Source: a virus
Strand: one strand, 5' to 3'
DNA: 33,960 nt
IMG/VR virus record: IMGVR_UViG_3300025133_000369
Coordinates: 1-33,960 of that record
The notes below the pieces were generated by a model that saw nothing but the letters and a program-made list of their open reading frames with translations, made no database searches and was not told the origin of the DNA. Positions 8,701-15,597 of this stretch are shown piece after piece; within the stretch, counting starts at the first letter, position 1, and the number at the start of each line of letters is the position of its first letter. Both the position numbers and the translations under genes were made by a program.

Positions 8701-9039
8701 CCAACCGCCAAAAGATTGTAATTTGATATATTCAAAATTGCTTTGCAGCTGCCACATGGTACCCCACATACTGTTGTCCGTTGCATTGTTAATATTTCCA
8801 TACGTCCATCTACCATCTTTATAGGACGCATACGTAAAAATTGCGGAGGTGCCGTCGCCGCCTACTTGTCTGACTATTTTTTTCTTAGTAAAATAAGAAT
8901 CTTGCATAAATTGAGCATTATTATTGGATTGGATGAAGTAATCATATATTTCCTTAGCTTTTTCTATTAAAAAGCACTGATCGGAAACCATTGGATTCAT
9001 GAGCGATTCGTTATTTCTTACAGCTTGCGGTGTTGTCAT
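5740..9039 (-). CDS. Large virion protein, probable baseplate hub/structural protein
   Basis: A 1099-residue structural protein. The C-terminal part reads LGYPMFELGNLIYVDLRPF (about 970-990) and then ANGYYGIKKISYNWSAEKFTT (about 1010-1030), a pattern of beta strands seen in phage tail hub (gpD/gp27-like) modules and in large marine myovirus structural proteins. A central block with YYYPISLKRLNDFFAREVIGK (about 795-815) and FFDNSF also looks conserved in such proteins. The middle (about 570-650) is predicted helical and Ala/Lys-rich. There is no membrane segment. AAAGGT precedes the ATG at 9039. It sits between the gp53-like wedge gene and the 476-aa gene, which supports a baseplate role. I cannot say whether it contains a lysozyme-like domain; I see none. 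Confidence 0.75.
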   Translation of the reverse strand: MTTPQAVRNNESLMNPMVSDQCFLIEKAKEIYDYFIQSNNNAQFMQDSYFTKKKIVRQVGGDGTSAIFTYASYKDGRWTYGNINNATDNSMWGTMWQLQSNFEYIKLQSFGGWVNWKGDWTSSMRSPSIPGAGHNTRPKVEDINYFHPFFEITPAEKAQISHFCDVGVAYYQENGKLKEQEAGDDPTTPYSQTIPFNQNENDLSYLTKPAAIKNLAGLQTVTITHEGVDSLTRNMVLVNATYIFQDLRKLVEEPYTQLLQVGNYLAASKLYRYIEFNLGWDTSNPDLKGRLNLDRLRMRVKTNLIKYTFDLKDDGSIIVNAQYRGHIVDMANNANSNILQLAKSVFEEIKHNTGSINATARQRADRLHAVIKEQLAKNLATNIFRELLLAESNQFFAKVTTGWIAGSAMFPLKEIPVGGRVYPPHVPGHGGPVSPMLPYQIMSAQVATNRLTTLRTQFESEFLARIAATSMSISEKNDATAQFRLKLAGFFDGTGVSNVGMNQIIRTSVTPGGSPSGAAQMNQPVGNLFPHVTTSSAHDIMRQHNFFRDLKATFNEYTDYLSSGGTAVGDFAAQNKAVVDKQAADLKALEDSLTNVYRGAVSTAMKAAYTARYQSLKFIAKQLLTKMKVYNIYIEKSKRVDIKEASIDPNKTRMLSLINGMKPNDYLNVKTPSKIKEKWVDIAGDTRRLSAGKYEEAKQFTDKDLEEYQIIPFIFLGDLLTAVLTIPADLRPLADPANTASTIPNDTVIDRIIKSNNNRRFYTDLGFLSYNTPFTNLPVKDLRLYYYPISLKRLNDFFAREVIGKERSFYSYLDLCQGLIRKFFDNSFTSCSREAHMQDFVSPKIRMALYEDEPTDTFPGSTHIFIYGSKNVASDLAQEEITTNSAGASRSGTYDANMMHGIYHFYLGGLSRGMTMKVKVIDIADPSTKTAVYFNAGRSSERANAEGNAENQGSWAPVIFQANIETLGYPMFELGNLIYVDLRPFVTAEHQNSRQFAANGYYGIKKISYNWSAEKFTTNIESIIQLSDSDVAALNAAGGSPVHTVSTGGASVITLEMIRTRIDAVKTTMKSYETLRETTVEEAEKLVDAINSGSLLPPT

Positions 9040-9071
9040 GTATAGACCTTTCGAGTTAAATTAATTTAATA

Positions 9072-9425
9072 TTATAGATTATAATTCATATATCTTAAAA
9101 CGTTTTCTAATGGCGTAGGAACCATTATGATGTCCCCGGGGCGATTATTTGATTCCAACGGCTTTAAATTGAAAAAAGCGATAATCCACCAATATTCAGA
9201 ATCATTATAATATTTATCAGCTAAATTATAATATTTTGTGCCAACTCCCCAAATAATACGGTTTAAAGTCAACTTTGTTATTTGCGCGGGTGAAGGATAT
9301 GTCAAATTTAAGGTACTGTAATGAGTAATCTGACCTTTACCTCTACGCTGAAATATGTCAGAATAAACGTATGCATATGAATTATTTTTTATTATGCCAC
9401 TCTTACTATTCCTTGAAATTGACAA
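9072..9425 (-). CDS. gp53: gp53-like baseplate wedge protein
   Basis: A 117-residue protein with the pattern of baseplate wedge gp53 and related LysM-like tail proteins: a GVGTKYYNLADKYYNDSEYWW block (about 61-81) followed by IIAFFNLKP and a closing PGDIIMVPTP (about 96-105). In T4, gp53 joins the baseplate wedge and is needed to assemble the hexameric baseplate. The start codon is TTG at 9425; there is no ATG nearby, and GGAG lies 11 nt upstream in AAAGGAGTAAATTT, which supports this choice. It is 30 nt downstream of the 272-aa tail gene and 32 nt upstream of the 1099-aa gene. Confidence 0.78.
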   Translation of the reverse strand: MSISRNSKSGIIKNNSYAYVYSDIFQRRGKGQITHYSTLNLTYPSPAQITKLTLNRIIWGVGTKYYNLADKYYNDSEYWWIIAFFNLKPLESNNRPGDIIMVPTPLENVLRYMNYNL

Positions 9426-9455
9426 AATTAAATTTACTCCTTTTTAAAAATGAAC

Positions 9456-10274
9456 TTAAGTTTGTGATTTAAGCACATCATTCAGATTATCAAGCACTTG
9501 AGCATCTACCAAGCTTTTCTTGCGCTCTTGACTCTTAATTAAATAGTTCAATTCAGAAATTGTTGGTGCCGTCAATGGATCGTTCAAAGTTTCCATGGTT
9601 GGCGGTGCAACTGGTGACGACCCGGCGGCCGTGGTTGTGACTGTAGTTGCGGACGTATATGGAGCCTCATAAGGATATTTTCCATCAGTAAACATAGCTT
9701 GTGCGTCGGTAGTGGCTTCTGCAAATCCTATGAGTTCTTCGTGCATTACTTGGATTTTTAAAGCAATTTTGACGTCAGAAAAGTATATTTTTTTGCTTGT
9801 GCCGACGCCGGAGAAATATTGAGTTTGAGCTTTAGATTGAAAGCCGGGATTAATATTGATTGGTCCATTAATGTATCCTTGCAGTTCTTTGCTACCTCCA
9901 ACTATATTCAAAAATTTAAAACTAAAGTATGGGGGAGATTTTAAGCGTTTTGTTTTTTGCGAGGCTGCCATTCCAACTGGAGTTGTATAAGAAGGATATT
10001 GAGCTTGTATAAGCGAAGAAATTCGCTGCATGTTCTTGGAGGCCTCGGCGGTGGAGTCAGATATTACTCTAAACCCTAAAGTAAGTTGTCTAGAAGTGCC
10101 TTGAAAAAATGGCATTGGATCATTACGGCCATAAACATTAGTGGCTGACCATTTTGGAGACCATGTATCAGAAAATTCTGTTATTATCGGTGAAAATAAT
10201 ATCGGGGCGACGCCTTGTATATGTGTTGGCTTGATAATTATCTTAACACTATGGCTGGATTTAGCTACTGGCAT
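9456..10274 (-). CDS. Tail/baseplate protein downstream of tape measure
   Basis: A 272-residue protein. The N-terminal region reads FSDTWSPKWSATNVYGRNDPM (about 34-54) followed by FFQGTSRQLTLGF (about 56-68). A 'W..VYGR.DP...YQGT.R' pattern is common in phage tail proteins encoded just after the tape measure, close to baseplate-tube junction genes. The C-terminus is Thr/Ala/Pro-rich and then helical. A specific T4 equivalent (gp48 or gp54) is possible but not proven. The ATG at 10274 has no recognisable Shine-Dalgarno; an ACTAATTA box ends 4 nt before it. It begins 14 nt after the tape measure stop. Confidence 0.75.
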   Translation of the reverse strand: MPVAKSSHSVKIIIKPTHIQGVAPILFSPIITEFSDTWSPKWSATNVYGRNDPMPFFQGTSRQLTLGFRVISDSTAEASKNMQRISSLIQAQYPSYTTPVGMAASQKTKRLKSPPYFSFKFLNIVGGSKELQGYINGPININPGFQSKAQTQYFSGVGTSKKIYFSDVKIALKIQVMHEELIGFAEATTDAQAMFTDGKYPYEAPYTSATTVTTTAAGSSPVAPPTMETLNDPLTAPTISELNYLIKSQERKKSLVDAQVLDNLNDVLKSQT

Positions 10275-10278
10275 ACTA

Positions 10279-10286
10279 TAATTAGT
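10279..10286 (-). promoter_or_regulatory. ACTAATTA box between tape measure and 272-aa tail gene
   Basis: Minus-strand ACTAATTA ends 4 nt before the ATG at 10274, filling most of a 14-nt gap that has no purine-rich ribosome binding site. If the box is a promoter element, a transcript from it would be leaderless or nearly so. Confidence 0.28.
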
Positions 10287-10288
10287 GA

Positions 10289-12940
10289 CTAGCCATAAAT
10301 TAAATTAAGTTTTTCGTCTAAGGCAGCGTTAACTGCAGTGCGAATTGTACCTTCTTCCGGCGTTAGCGTTTTATTTATATTGTGAGAGCTATAAGTTTTC
10401 CCGTCTTGAGCCTGTAAATTAACTGTAAGATACATCTCAGATGCGTTGCTGCTTTGGCCGACTATTGGAGTCACACCATTTCCGGCGCCGAGTGCTCGTT
10501 TGCCTCTGTTCACTATTGCTTCATCATTTGGCCCTTCGCCCATGAGTGCGCTGTGTGGTTTACTGGCGAAATTGAGGCCCGACGACAATCTTGCGCCAGT
10601 GTTAACGTCATACATTCCAGCGGAATCGTTCATGTACCAATCATTGTCAGTGATAGCTTCAATGGATGATTTTGCCAAGCCACCTATGGCGCCGATGGCT
10701 GCACCGGGGGCGCCGCCTACCATGGCTCCATAACCCGCATATTCCATTGTAGTGCCTGCTATGTTCCAACCCGTCCCTCCTTGCTCGCGCATCATGCTGC
10801 CGCCCATGGTTGCGGCTAATCCTGCAATGCCTATTCCCATGCCGCCCATCATTTTGCCTAGGCCGCCGAGCTTGCCCATGAATCCAGTGGCCTTTTGGTT
10901 TGCGATTTGAGTCTCGTTACCCAATATTTTGATTTGGCCGCTACTTACTACTGCCTTCGAGCCCATTGAATAGATTCCTAGTCCAGCACCTTGCATTTTG
11001 GTGCCCATAACAGAAACGCTGGTGCCTGTCGTTGTTACAGATGTTCCTAATTTTGCTACATTGACAGCTGCCGGGGCCATTGCCGCGGCAAATCCGCCGA
11101 AAAGGAACCTAAAAGCCTTAAACTTAAAAATCATTAAGCCTAAACCAACTAATATTGGACCTGTAGAAACAAAAATTGATGTTAGTATTTTCCCAAGAGG
11201 GCCCATTCTGATTACAAAATCCGCGACCCATGCTTTTGCATCGCGGAACCATCCAACAACACTAGACATCGATTGGGCCAGAGTATCTGTTGCCTTTGTT
11301 AATTTTTCTGTAGGTGTTAGCATGTTTTCTGCATCGCCCGAGGCCTTTCTGGCCGCATCGGACATTGCCATGAATGGCTCTTCGTTCGCTATTTTAGCCA
11401 ATTCTTCTACTGAAACGTTACCTAATTGTTTAAGTTCTTGAGCCGTGAGGCCTAATTCTTGTTGCAAGACTCTAAATTGGGCATAATTCATATGATCGAT
11501 CTGCATACCGCTGGCAACCATTTGTTCTCTCAACTTAACAAAACCCTTTAAAGGGCCTTCTTCCATTGTCACATGCATTAGCTCCATGCCGTCTATTGTC
11601 GAGCCAAATACAGCATTAAGCTTAGAGGCGGCGCCGAGAGCGCCTTCAAATGTGGTAAAACGGTCCATTGTTGAGATAATTTTACCCATAGAAACGCTAG
11701 TTTGCTCTTGTACCTTAGCTAATCTATAGAACTGATTTCCCAGGTCTGGGAGTCCAAATCTAGCTAGATCGTTTGCATGAGCACCCAAATCAGCAAAAGC
11801 TTTATTGACATCCATTTTTAACGTGCGGGCGGTCAAAGCGAATTGAGCAGTAAATTTCTGAGCTTCTGGTATCGTACGGCCAAAAGTTAAAGTAAGTTCT
11901 TGAACAGTTTTGGCGGTTTGAGCCAAGCTGACGCCCATGGTCATTTCCAAGTTCTTCGCTAAACCTATACTAGCCTGCTTTTGAGCTTCAGTTGAAGCTC
12001 TAAATGTCTCAGAAGCTTTAAAAAGCGGCGCATAAGCAGCTGTTGCTTGTTGTTGAGTATAAATTGTGCTTGCTGCGACACTAGTGATGGTATCTTTATA
12101 TGCTGCGAAGGCAGTCGTCGATGTCTGCGCTGTTTCTCTTGCGCGTATCTGGAATTCATCTAATGCTTCATATTCTGTTTGCCATACAGCCGTCAAACCA
12201 AAGTTTTCAGTCGCGAATGCTTTAAGTTTCTGTAAACCAGCTTTAACTAGTTCAAACATTTTTTCGAAGGCTGCTCCGGCGAGGGACGTAGAAGTAATTG
12301 ACTTGAGCATTCCAGCGCTAATTAATTTTACGGCGCCTCCAACTCCCTTTTCGCCTAAAGCTTCGCCAATCTCTTCGGCTCTTTTACCGACGCCTAATAA
12401 AGATTGAGCCCAGTTTTCCCCCATAAATGTAAGACTTTTAGTTTTCTGGAGAATTTTGTCGGCGGCTGCTGAAGTTTTTTCGGACTCTTTGGCCGCGAGC
12501 TTCAAGGTTGTAACATTTTTCCCTAAAGCTTCAAGGCGCGCAATTTCTAATAATAAAATAGCTCGCGCTTTTTTGATTTGCTCTTCTTGCGCAGCGGACA
12601 TGTCCGCATTTCCCTTTACCCAAGTGTCCAATTGAGCTTGTTGTTGTTTGACGATTGCCTCTTGTTGGGCGATTTCTTCGTTTGTTTCTTTTATTTTTTC
12701 TTTTTGTTTGTCCGCCATCTCTGCTTCCAGAAAAGCCCTTTTTTCTGTAGCTGAGAGCACATCATTGTATTTTCTAAGATATTCGTTTTGATTGGCGAGG
12801 CCTGTGGCAATTTCTTTTCTGATATTGCCCCATTGTTCAGTAAACTTTTGGGATATCGAGTCGGCTTTGGCCTCGACGTCGGCTAAAAGCCGCTTAAGTT
12901 TTTCTGTTTCATGTTGTGAGGGTGTTTTTTTAGTAGCCAT
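10289..12940 (-). CDS. Tail tape measure protein
   Basis: At 883 residues this is the typical long Ala/Gln/Lys-rich protein that sets tail length and is carried inside the tail tube. The first 170 residues are coiled-coil (KKTPSQHETEKLKRLLADVEA and following heptads). The middle is Ala/Thr-rich helix. Residues about 578-615 form a strongly hydrophobic segment (ILTSIFVSTGPILVGLGLMI), followed by a Gly/Met-rich stretch (GGLGKMMGGMGIGIAGLAAT) as in other tape measures that later enter the host membrane. The C-terminus has MGEGPNDEAIV, a motif that recurs at tape measure C-termini. Its place after the tail tube, gp26-like and small chaperone-position genes agrees. The start is supported by TTAAGGTAAA about 10 nt upstream. 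Confidence 0.9.
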   Translation of the reverse strand: MATKKTPSQHETEKLKRLLADVEAKADSISQKFTEQWGNIRKEIATGLANQNEYLRKYNDVLSATEKRAFLEAEMADKQKEKIKETNEEIAQQEAIVKQQQAQLDTWVKGNADMSAAQEEQIKKARAILLLEIARLEALGKNVTTLKLAAKESEKTSAAADKILQKTKSLTFMGENWAQSLLGVGKRAEEIGEALGEKGVGGAVKLISAGMLKSITSTSLAGAAFEKMFELVKAGLQKLKAFATENFGLTAVWQTEYEALDEFQIRARETAQTSTTAFAAYKDTITSVAASTIYTQQQATAAYAPLFKASETFRASTEAQKQASIGLAKNLEMTMGVSLAQTAKTVQELTLTFGRTIPEAQKFTAQFALTARTLKMDVNKAFADLGAHANDLARFGLPDLGNQFYRLAKVQEQTSVSMGKIISTMDRFTTFEGALGAASKLNAVFGSTIDGMELMHVTMEEGPLKGFVKLREQMVASGMQIDHMNYAQFRVLQQELGLTAQELKQLGNVSVEELAKIANEEPFMAMSDAARKASGDAENMLTPTEKLTKATDTLAQSMSSVVGWFRDAKAWVADFVIRMGPLGKILTSIFVSTGPILVGLGLMIFKFKAFRFLFGGFAAAMAPAAVNVAKLGTSVTTTGTSVSVMGTKMQGAGLGIYSMGSKAVVSSGQIKILGNETQIANQKATGFMGKLGGLGKMMGGMGIGIAGLAATMGGSMMREQGGTGWNIAGTTMEYAGYGAMVGGAPGAAIGAIGGLAKSSIEAITDNDWYMNDSAGMYDVNTGARLSSGLNFASKPHSALMGEGPNDEAIVNRGKRALGAGNGVTPIVGQSSNASEMYLTVNLQAQDGKTYSSHNINKTLTPEEGTIRTAVNAALDEKLNLIYG

Positions 12941-12949
12941 TATTCAGAT

Positions 12950-13276
12950 TTACCTTAATGGCCATTTTAAGCCGGTATCTCTTTCAAACTTAAATATTGA
13001 ACTTTCTAGCTTCCATTTATTGTTGGTAACTCTAGGATCTCCCAAGCCGTGCTTGAGATAAGCATCCATATATTTCTTTTCGCTAGCTAATAGCGAGCTT
13101 AATCTTTTAAGGTCTGATTTTTTACCGGTAACGCTGATACTAGGTTTTGAGGATGTAGCGGGAGCCTGCAGGTGCCACAAAAGATATTCAATATCAGCAG
13201 CAAATTGAGCAACATAGGATTCATTAATCTTATTTGACTTGAGGTCTTCTAAGTTGATTTTAATAGCTTTTAACAC
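12950..13276 (-). CDS. Conserved small tail-module protein of unknown function
   Basis: A 108-residue protein just before the tape measure gene. It contains INESYVAQFAADIEYLLWHLQ (about 17-37) and SEKKYMDAYLKHGLGDPR (about 65-82), and ends DTGLKWPLR; I associate this pattern with small phage proteins encoded near the tape measure. It is mostly helical. The start is GTG at 13276, chosen because GGAGGAG lies 7 nt upstream and no ATG is available. A tail-assembly or tape-measure chaperone role is an inference from position only. Confidence 0.75.
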   Translation of the reverse strand: MLKAIKINLEDLKSNKINESYVAQFAADIEYLLWHLQAPATSSKPSISVTGKKSDLKRLSSLLASEKKYMDAYLKHGLGDPRVTNNKWKLESSIFKFERDTGLKWPLR

Positions 13277-13368
13277 CTAAACTCCTCCATTACTAGTATA
13301 AATAGTATTTAAAAAAGTAAATTTCTATATGTATGTTGCTTTGGCGGATGGATATATTATCCTCTTAC
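13277..13368 (-). promoter_or_regulatory. AT-rich intergenic spacer with possible promoter
   Basis: A 92-nt non-coding gap. On the minus strand it holds TTTACT and TATACT separated by 15 nt, a weak sigma70-like pair with a spacer slightly too short, then ACTAGTAA (two mismatches to the ACTAATTA box) and GGAGGAG before the GTG start. GGATAATATATCC forms a small inverted repeat further upstream. The evidence for a promoter is weak. Confidence 0.22.
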
Positions 13369-13617
13369 TTAATTCGAACTATGTGCTTTTTCTCTAGCTT
13401 CGATTTCATCTTCCTTTTGTTTAATGGTTTTTTCAACAAACCATCGACGAAGACCAACCGGTAGATTATATAATTCAGTCAAAGACCAATTACCAGTATA
13501 ATTCATAAAAAACATTTGCTCGTATACATCTTTAATATAGTTAGAAGTTAGGCCAAAAAAAGTTCGCATCAAGCGGAACCCCCATTTCGGAAATTTCTCC
13601 GCATAAGGTGCATTCAA
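13369..13617 (-). CDS. Small tail-module protein overlapping the gp26-like gene
   Basis: An 82-residue reading frame whose first third overlaps the 3' end of the gp26-like gene in another frame. The conserved-looking part is NYTGNWSLTELYNLPVGLRRW (about 39-59) followed by FVEKTIKQKEDEIEAREK. A 'G..S..E.YNLPV.LRRW' pattern is typical of small proteins found right after gp26-like genes in myoviruses, in the position of tail assembly chaperones. The start is unclear: ATG at 13617 gives a 77-nt overlap and ATG at 13566 (MRTFFG) gives a 26-nt overlap; neither has a strong ribosome binding site. Expression by frameshifting from the upstream gene is an alternative. Confidence 0.7.
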   Translation of the reverse strand: MNAPYAEKFPKWGFRLMRTFFGLTSNYIKDVYEQMFFMNYTGNWSLTELYNLPVGLRRWFVEKTIKQKEDEIEAREKAHSSN

Positions 13618-14377
13618 CTTCTTGTGACATGTCGATATCCGGCATTGTTTTTGCGTACGCCTTTTTTAAGATAGAAGTATCTAGAATAGGCATTGATTGA
13701 AGTGCGTTGTTGACATACATTCTGTCAGTCTGTTCGTTAATCGAAAGAATCACTCTTTTCAATAAACCCAAAGAGCCTCCGGCTTTCTTCTTAGAGAGTT
13801 CTTTCTCGTCTTTAGAAGTAAGAAGTCTGAATTCCACAACCATCCCACTTTTTGGAAGATCGATAACAAAAGTGTTTTGTTCTGTTCTCTCTACAGATTT
13901 TGGTAATTCTAGTTCTTTTGATTCTAATTCGCTTAAATCAAAAGTATAATTTTGTTGTCCATCGCAAGAAGGACAAACAACTGTTGTTTCATAATCGGCG
14001 CCGTACCCAAAAATCCGCGATTGTACCAATAAAGCGTTCTTATCTCCCAAAAGCAGGCTATCAACTGTGATATTTTTATCAATTATAACACTTTGTAGCA
14101 TTTTATCGATAGCTAGACCTTTTTTAAGTAACGATGTAGAAGATAAAATATCCTCTTCTTTTGCGGTCATATGTTTAATCTCTATATTGTCAACATTGTG
14201 CAAAGGGTGCTCTTCTGCGTAAAACTCTCCTTTGCTGGGGATTTCTACTATTTCTGTTGGCACTATAAAATCGAATGGGCCCGCGGGTTGGGGTTTGCTC
14301 ATTTGTGGGGTTTCTTTTTCTTCTTTACTTTTAGCTTTGGGTTTGTTGCTAAAAGCTCTACTTTGGTTTCTGGACAT
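13541..14377 (-). CDS. gp26: gp26-like baseplate hub protein
   Basis: A 278-residue member of the T4 gp26-like baseplate hub family. Residues 34-60 (PFDFIVPTEIVEIPSKGEFY onward) match the family's N-terminal 'P.eiVeLPSkG..Y' pattern. Two cysteine pairs, CPSC (135-138) and CTLC (256-259), likely bind zinc. The C-terminus ends VPLDANFFWPNF, the usual family ending, so the protein looks complete and does not need a frameshift to finish. T4 gp26 is far smaller in role and sequence, but the family is found in most T4-like phages of aquatic origin. It lies between the tube genes and the tape measure. The ribosome binding site is AGAGGT. Confidence 0.8.
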   Translation of the reverse strand: MSRNQSRAFSNKPKAKSKEEKETPQMSKPQPAGPFDFIVPTEIVEIPSKGEFYAEEHPLHNVDNIEIKHMTAKEEDILSSTSLLKKGLAIDKMLQSVIIDKNITVDSLLLGDKNALLVQSRIFGYGADYETTVVCPSCDGQQNYTFDLSELESKELELPKSVERTEQNTFVIDLPKSGMVVEFRLLTSKDEKELSKKKAGGSLGLLKRVILSINEQTDRMYVNNALQSMPILDTSILKKAYAKTMPDIDMSQEVECTLCGEISEMGVPLDANFFWPNF

Positions 14378-14467
14378 ATTTAACCTCTTTCTTATACAAT
14401 ATTTAGTTTATAATAATTTAAATAATATTTAATAAAATTTTATGAATTAGTCTTATTAGACTGTCGT
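14378..14467 (-). promoter_or_regulatory. AT-rich gap with small hairpin and ACTAATTA-like box
   Basis: A 90-nt non-coding gap between the second tube gene and the gp26-like gene. On the minus strand it opens with AGTCT-AATA-AGACT (14449-14462), a 5-bp hairpin without a following T run, overlapped by ACTAATTC, one mismatch from the recurring ACTAATTA box. It continues as almost pure A/T, including ACTAAATATT, before AAAGAGGT and the start codon. It may hold a promoter; no strong terminator is visible. Confidence 0.25.
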
Positions 14468-15031
14468 CTATGATAATGTAGCTGAATCATAGCGAATGGT
14501 CATTGATAGCGTGAGAATCTCATCTAAAGTGTAATTTCCGGCGCCGAAGTTAATATTGGTAATAAATGGGTTATGAATTTTCCAAGTCTCTATTGTCTTG
14601 CCGTCGGCATCAATTTGATAAAACATAATATCGCCGCCTAAAGCGCTCGACATTTTCTTTTTTTCTATAGAGGATTCTGGTGTCGTGGCATTTCTCCATT
14701 TATAGCCAGAAGCTTTAATCATCTTAAATATTTTATTACTATTGCTGTTGCTAGCTTCATTGTCAGTTATAGTGATTTCAATCGGGTTCCATGTAAGAAG
14801 GCCCGGGTGGAAATTAACATCATTGACCATTATATATTCTGAAACAGCTATTTCAAACGAAGGTTTTTGGAAAGATCTTAAAAAATAAGTTTCAATTGCG
14901 TTGGAGCTACCGCCGAAAGTACACCACCATCTAAATACCCTTTTGGGTTCAACGGCCGCGGATGACCAAAAAGTGTTACTATTAGTTACCACCGCCTCTA
15001 TTATCCGGATTTTGTCTGGGTGGGTGCCCAT
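14468..15031 (-). CDS. gp19: Tail tube protein paralog 2 (gp19-like)
   Basis: A 187-residue gp19-like tail tube protein. EPKRVFRWWCTFGG (about 28-41), FQKPSFEIAVSEY (about 54-66), FHPGLLTWNPIEITITDNE (about 74-92) and a C-terminal NINFGAGNYTLDEILTLSMTI (about 158-178) all align by eye with the adjacent paralog. Its first 31 nt overlap the end of that gene in another frame; the only Met is the first residue, and no strong Shine-Dalgarno is visible, so translation is probably coupled to the upstream gene. One copy may form the tube and the other a tube variant or baseplate/terminator ring. Confidence 0.87.
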   Translation of the reverse strand: MGTHPDKIRIIEAVVTNSNTFWSSAAVEPKRVFRWWCTFGGSSNAIETYFLRSFQKPSFEIAVSEYIMVNDVNFHPGLLTWNPIEITITDNEASNSNSNKIFKMIKASGYKWRNATTPESSIEKKKMSSALGGDIMFYQIDADGKTIETWKIHNPFITNINFGAGNYTLDEILTLSMTIRYDSATLS

Positions 15032-15555
15032 GTTGCATAATCATAGCGAAGGGTCATGCTGTTTATCACTAGTTCCTCGGAAGCGTAGTCCAAGGTGCCG
15101 AAATCAACATTAGTGGGAAAACAGTTCACCATGGTCCAACAATCTATAATAACATTCGCGTGGTCGATTTGATTAATTTCTACATCACCTAATGCGTTCG
15201 CAAATTTGCTTTTAGAAAAGGACACTCGCGCGGTGTCGGCGTCTGTTGGCGCGTGGTACCCGCCCTCCTTGAGTATTTCCACTAGGGCGGCGGTCGTGTT
15301 GCCAGTCGAATCGCCGGTGCCAGACGGGTCGACAAAAGTTAGTTCTATCGGCTGCCAAATAATGCGGCCGGGGAAATGGAAGGTGTGCGCAACATATTGA
15401 TGCGGGGTCTCAGTAACTTGATATGATGGTTTTTTGGCTGTCTTAAGTTGCCAGGTGTTTATCACACTCTTCGGGGTGGACGCCATCCCGCCGATGGTCA
15501 TAAACCATCGAAACTGTCGTTTGGGGTCCGAATTCACGTTCCAGAAATCTGCCAT
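15001..15555 (-). CDS. gp19: Tail tube protein paralog 1 (gp19-like)
   Basis: A 184-residue tail tube protein that polymerises as hexameric rings inside the sheath. SDPKRQFRWFMTIGG (about 9-23), AKKPSYQVTETPHQYVAHTF (about 40-59), FPGRIIWQPIELTFVDPSG (about 61-79) and VDFGTLDYASEELVINSMTL (about 149-168) follow the gp19 fold pattern of T4-like phages. It directly follows the sheath gene, the usual T4 order. AAGGAG lies about 12 nt before the ATG, and ACTAGTTA, one mismatch from the recurring ACTAATTA box, lies further upstream. Given the better ribosome binding site, this copy may be the main tube subunit. Confidence 0.9.
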   Translation of the reverse strand: MADFWNVNSDPKRQFRWFMTIGGMASTPKSVINTWQLKTAKKPSYQVTETPHQYVAHTFHFPGRIIWQPIELTFVDPSGTGDSTGNTTAALVEILKEGGYHAPTDADTARVSFSKSKFANALGDVEINQIDHANVIIDCWTMVNCFPTNVDFGTLDYASEELVINSMTLRYDYATWAPTQTKSG

Positions 15556-15597
15556 AATAAAATTATCTCCTTGTATAACTAGTTAGCTATCTTATTT

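Noticed and set aside
10368-10380. TATAAATA on the minus strand inside the tape measure gene
   Set aside because: It lies within coding sequence about 100 nt from the next gene and is not repeated at the other gene starts.
10998-11441. 147-codon plus-strand ORF
   Set aside because: Lies wholly inside the tape measure gene on the opposite strand and has no family-like features.
13297-13304. TATAAATA (T4 late promoter box) on the plus strand
   Set aside because: It points towards a region with no plus-strand genes, and AT-rich gaps produce this octamer easily by chance.
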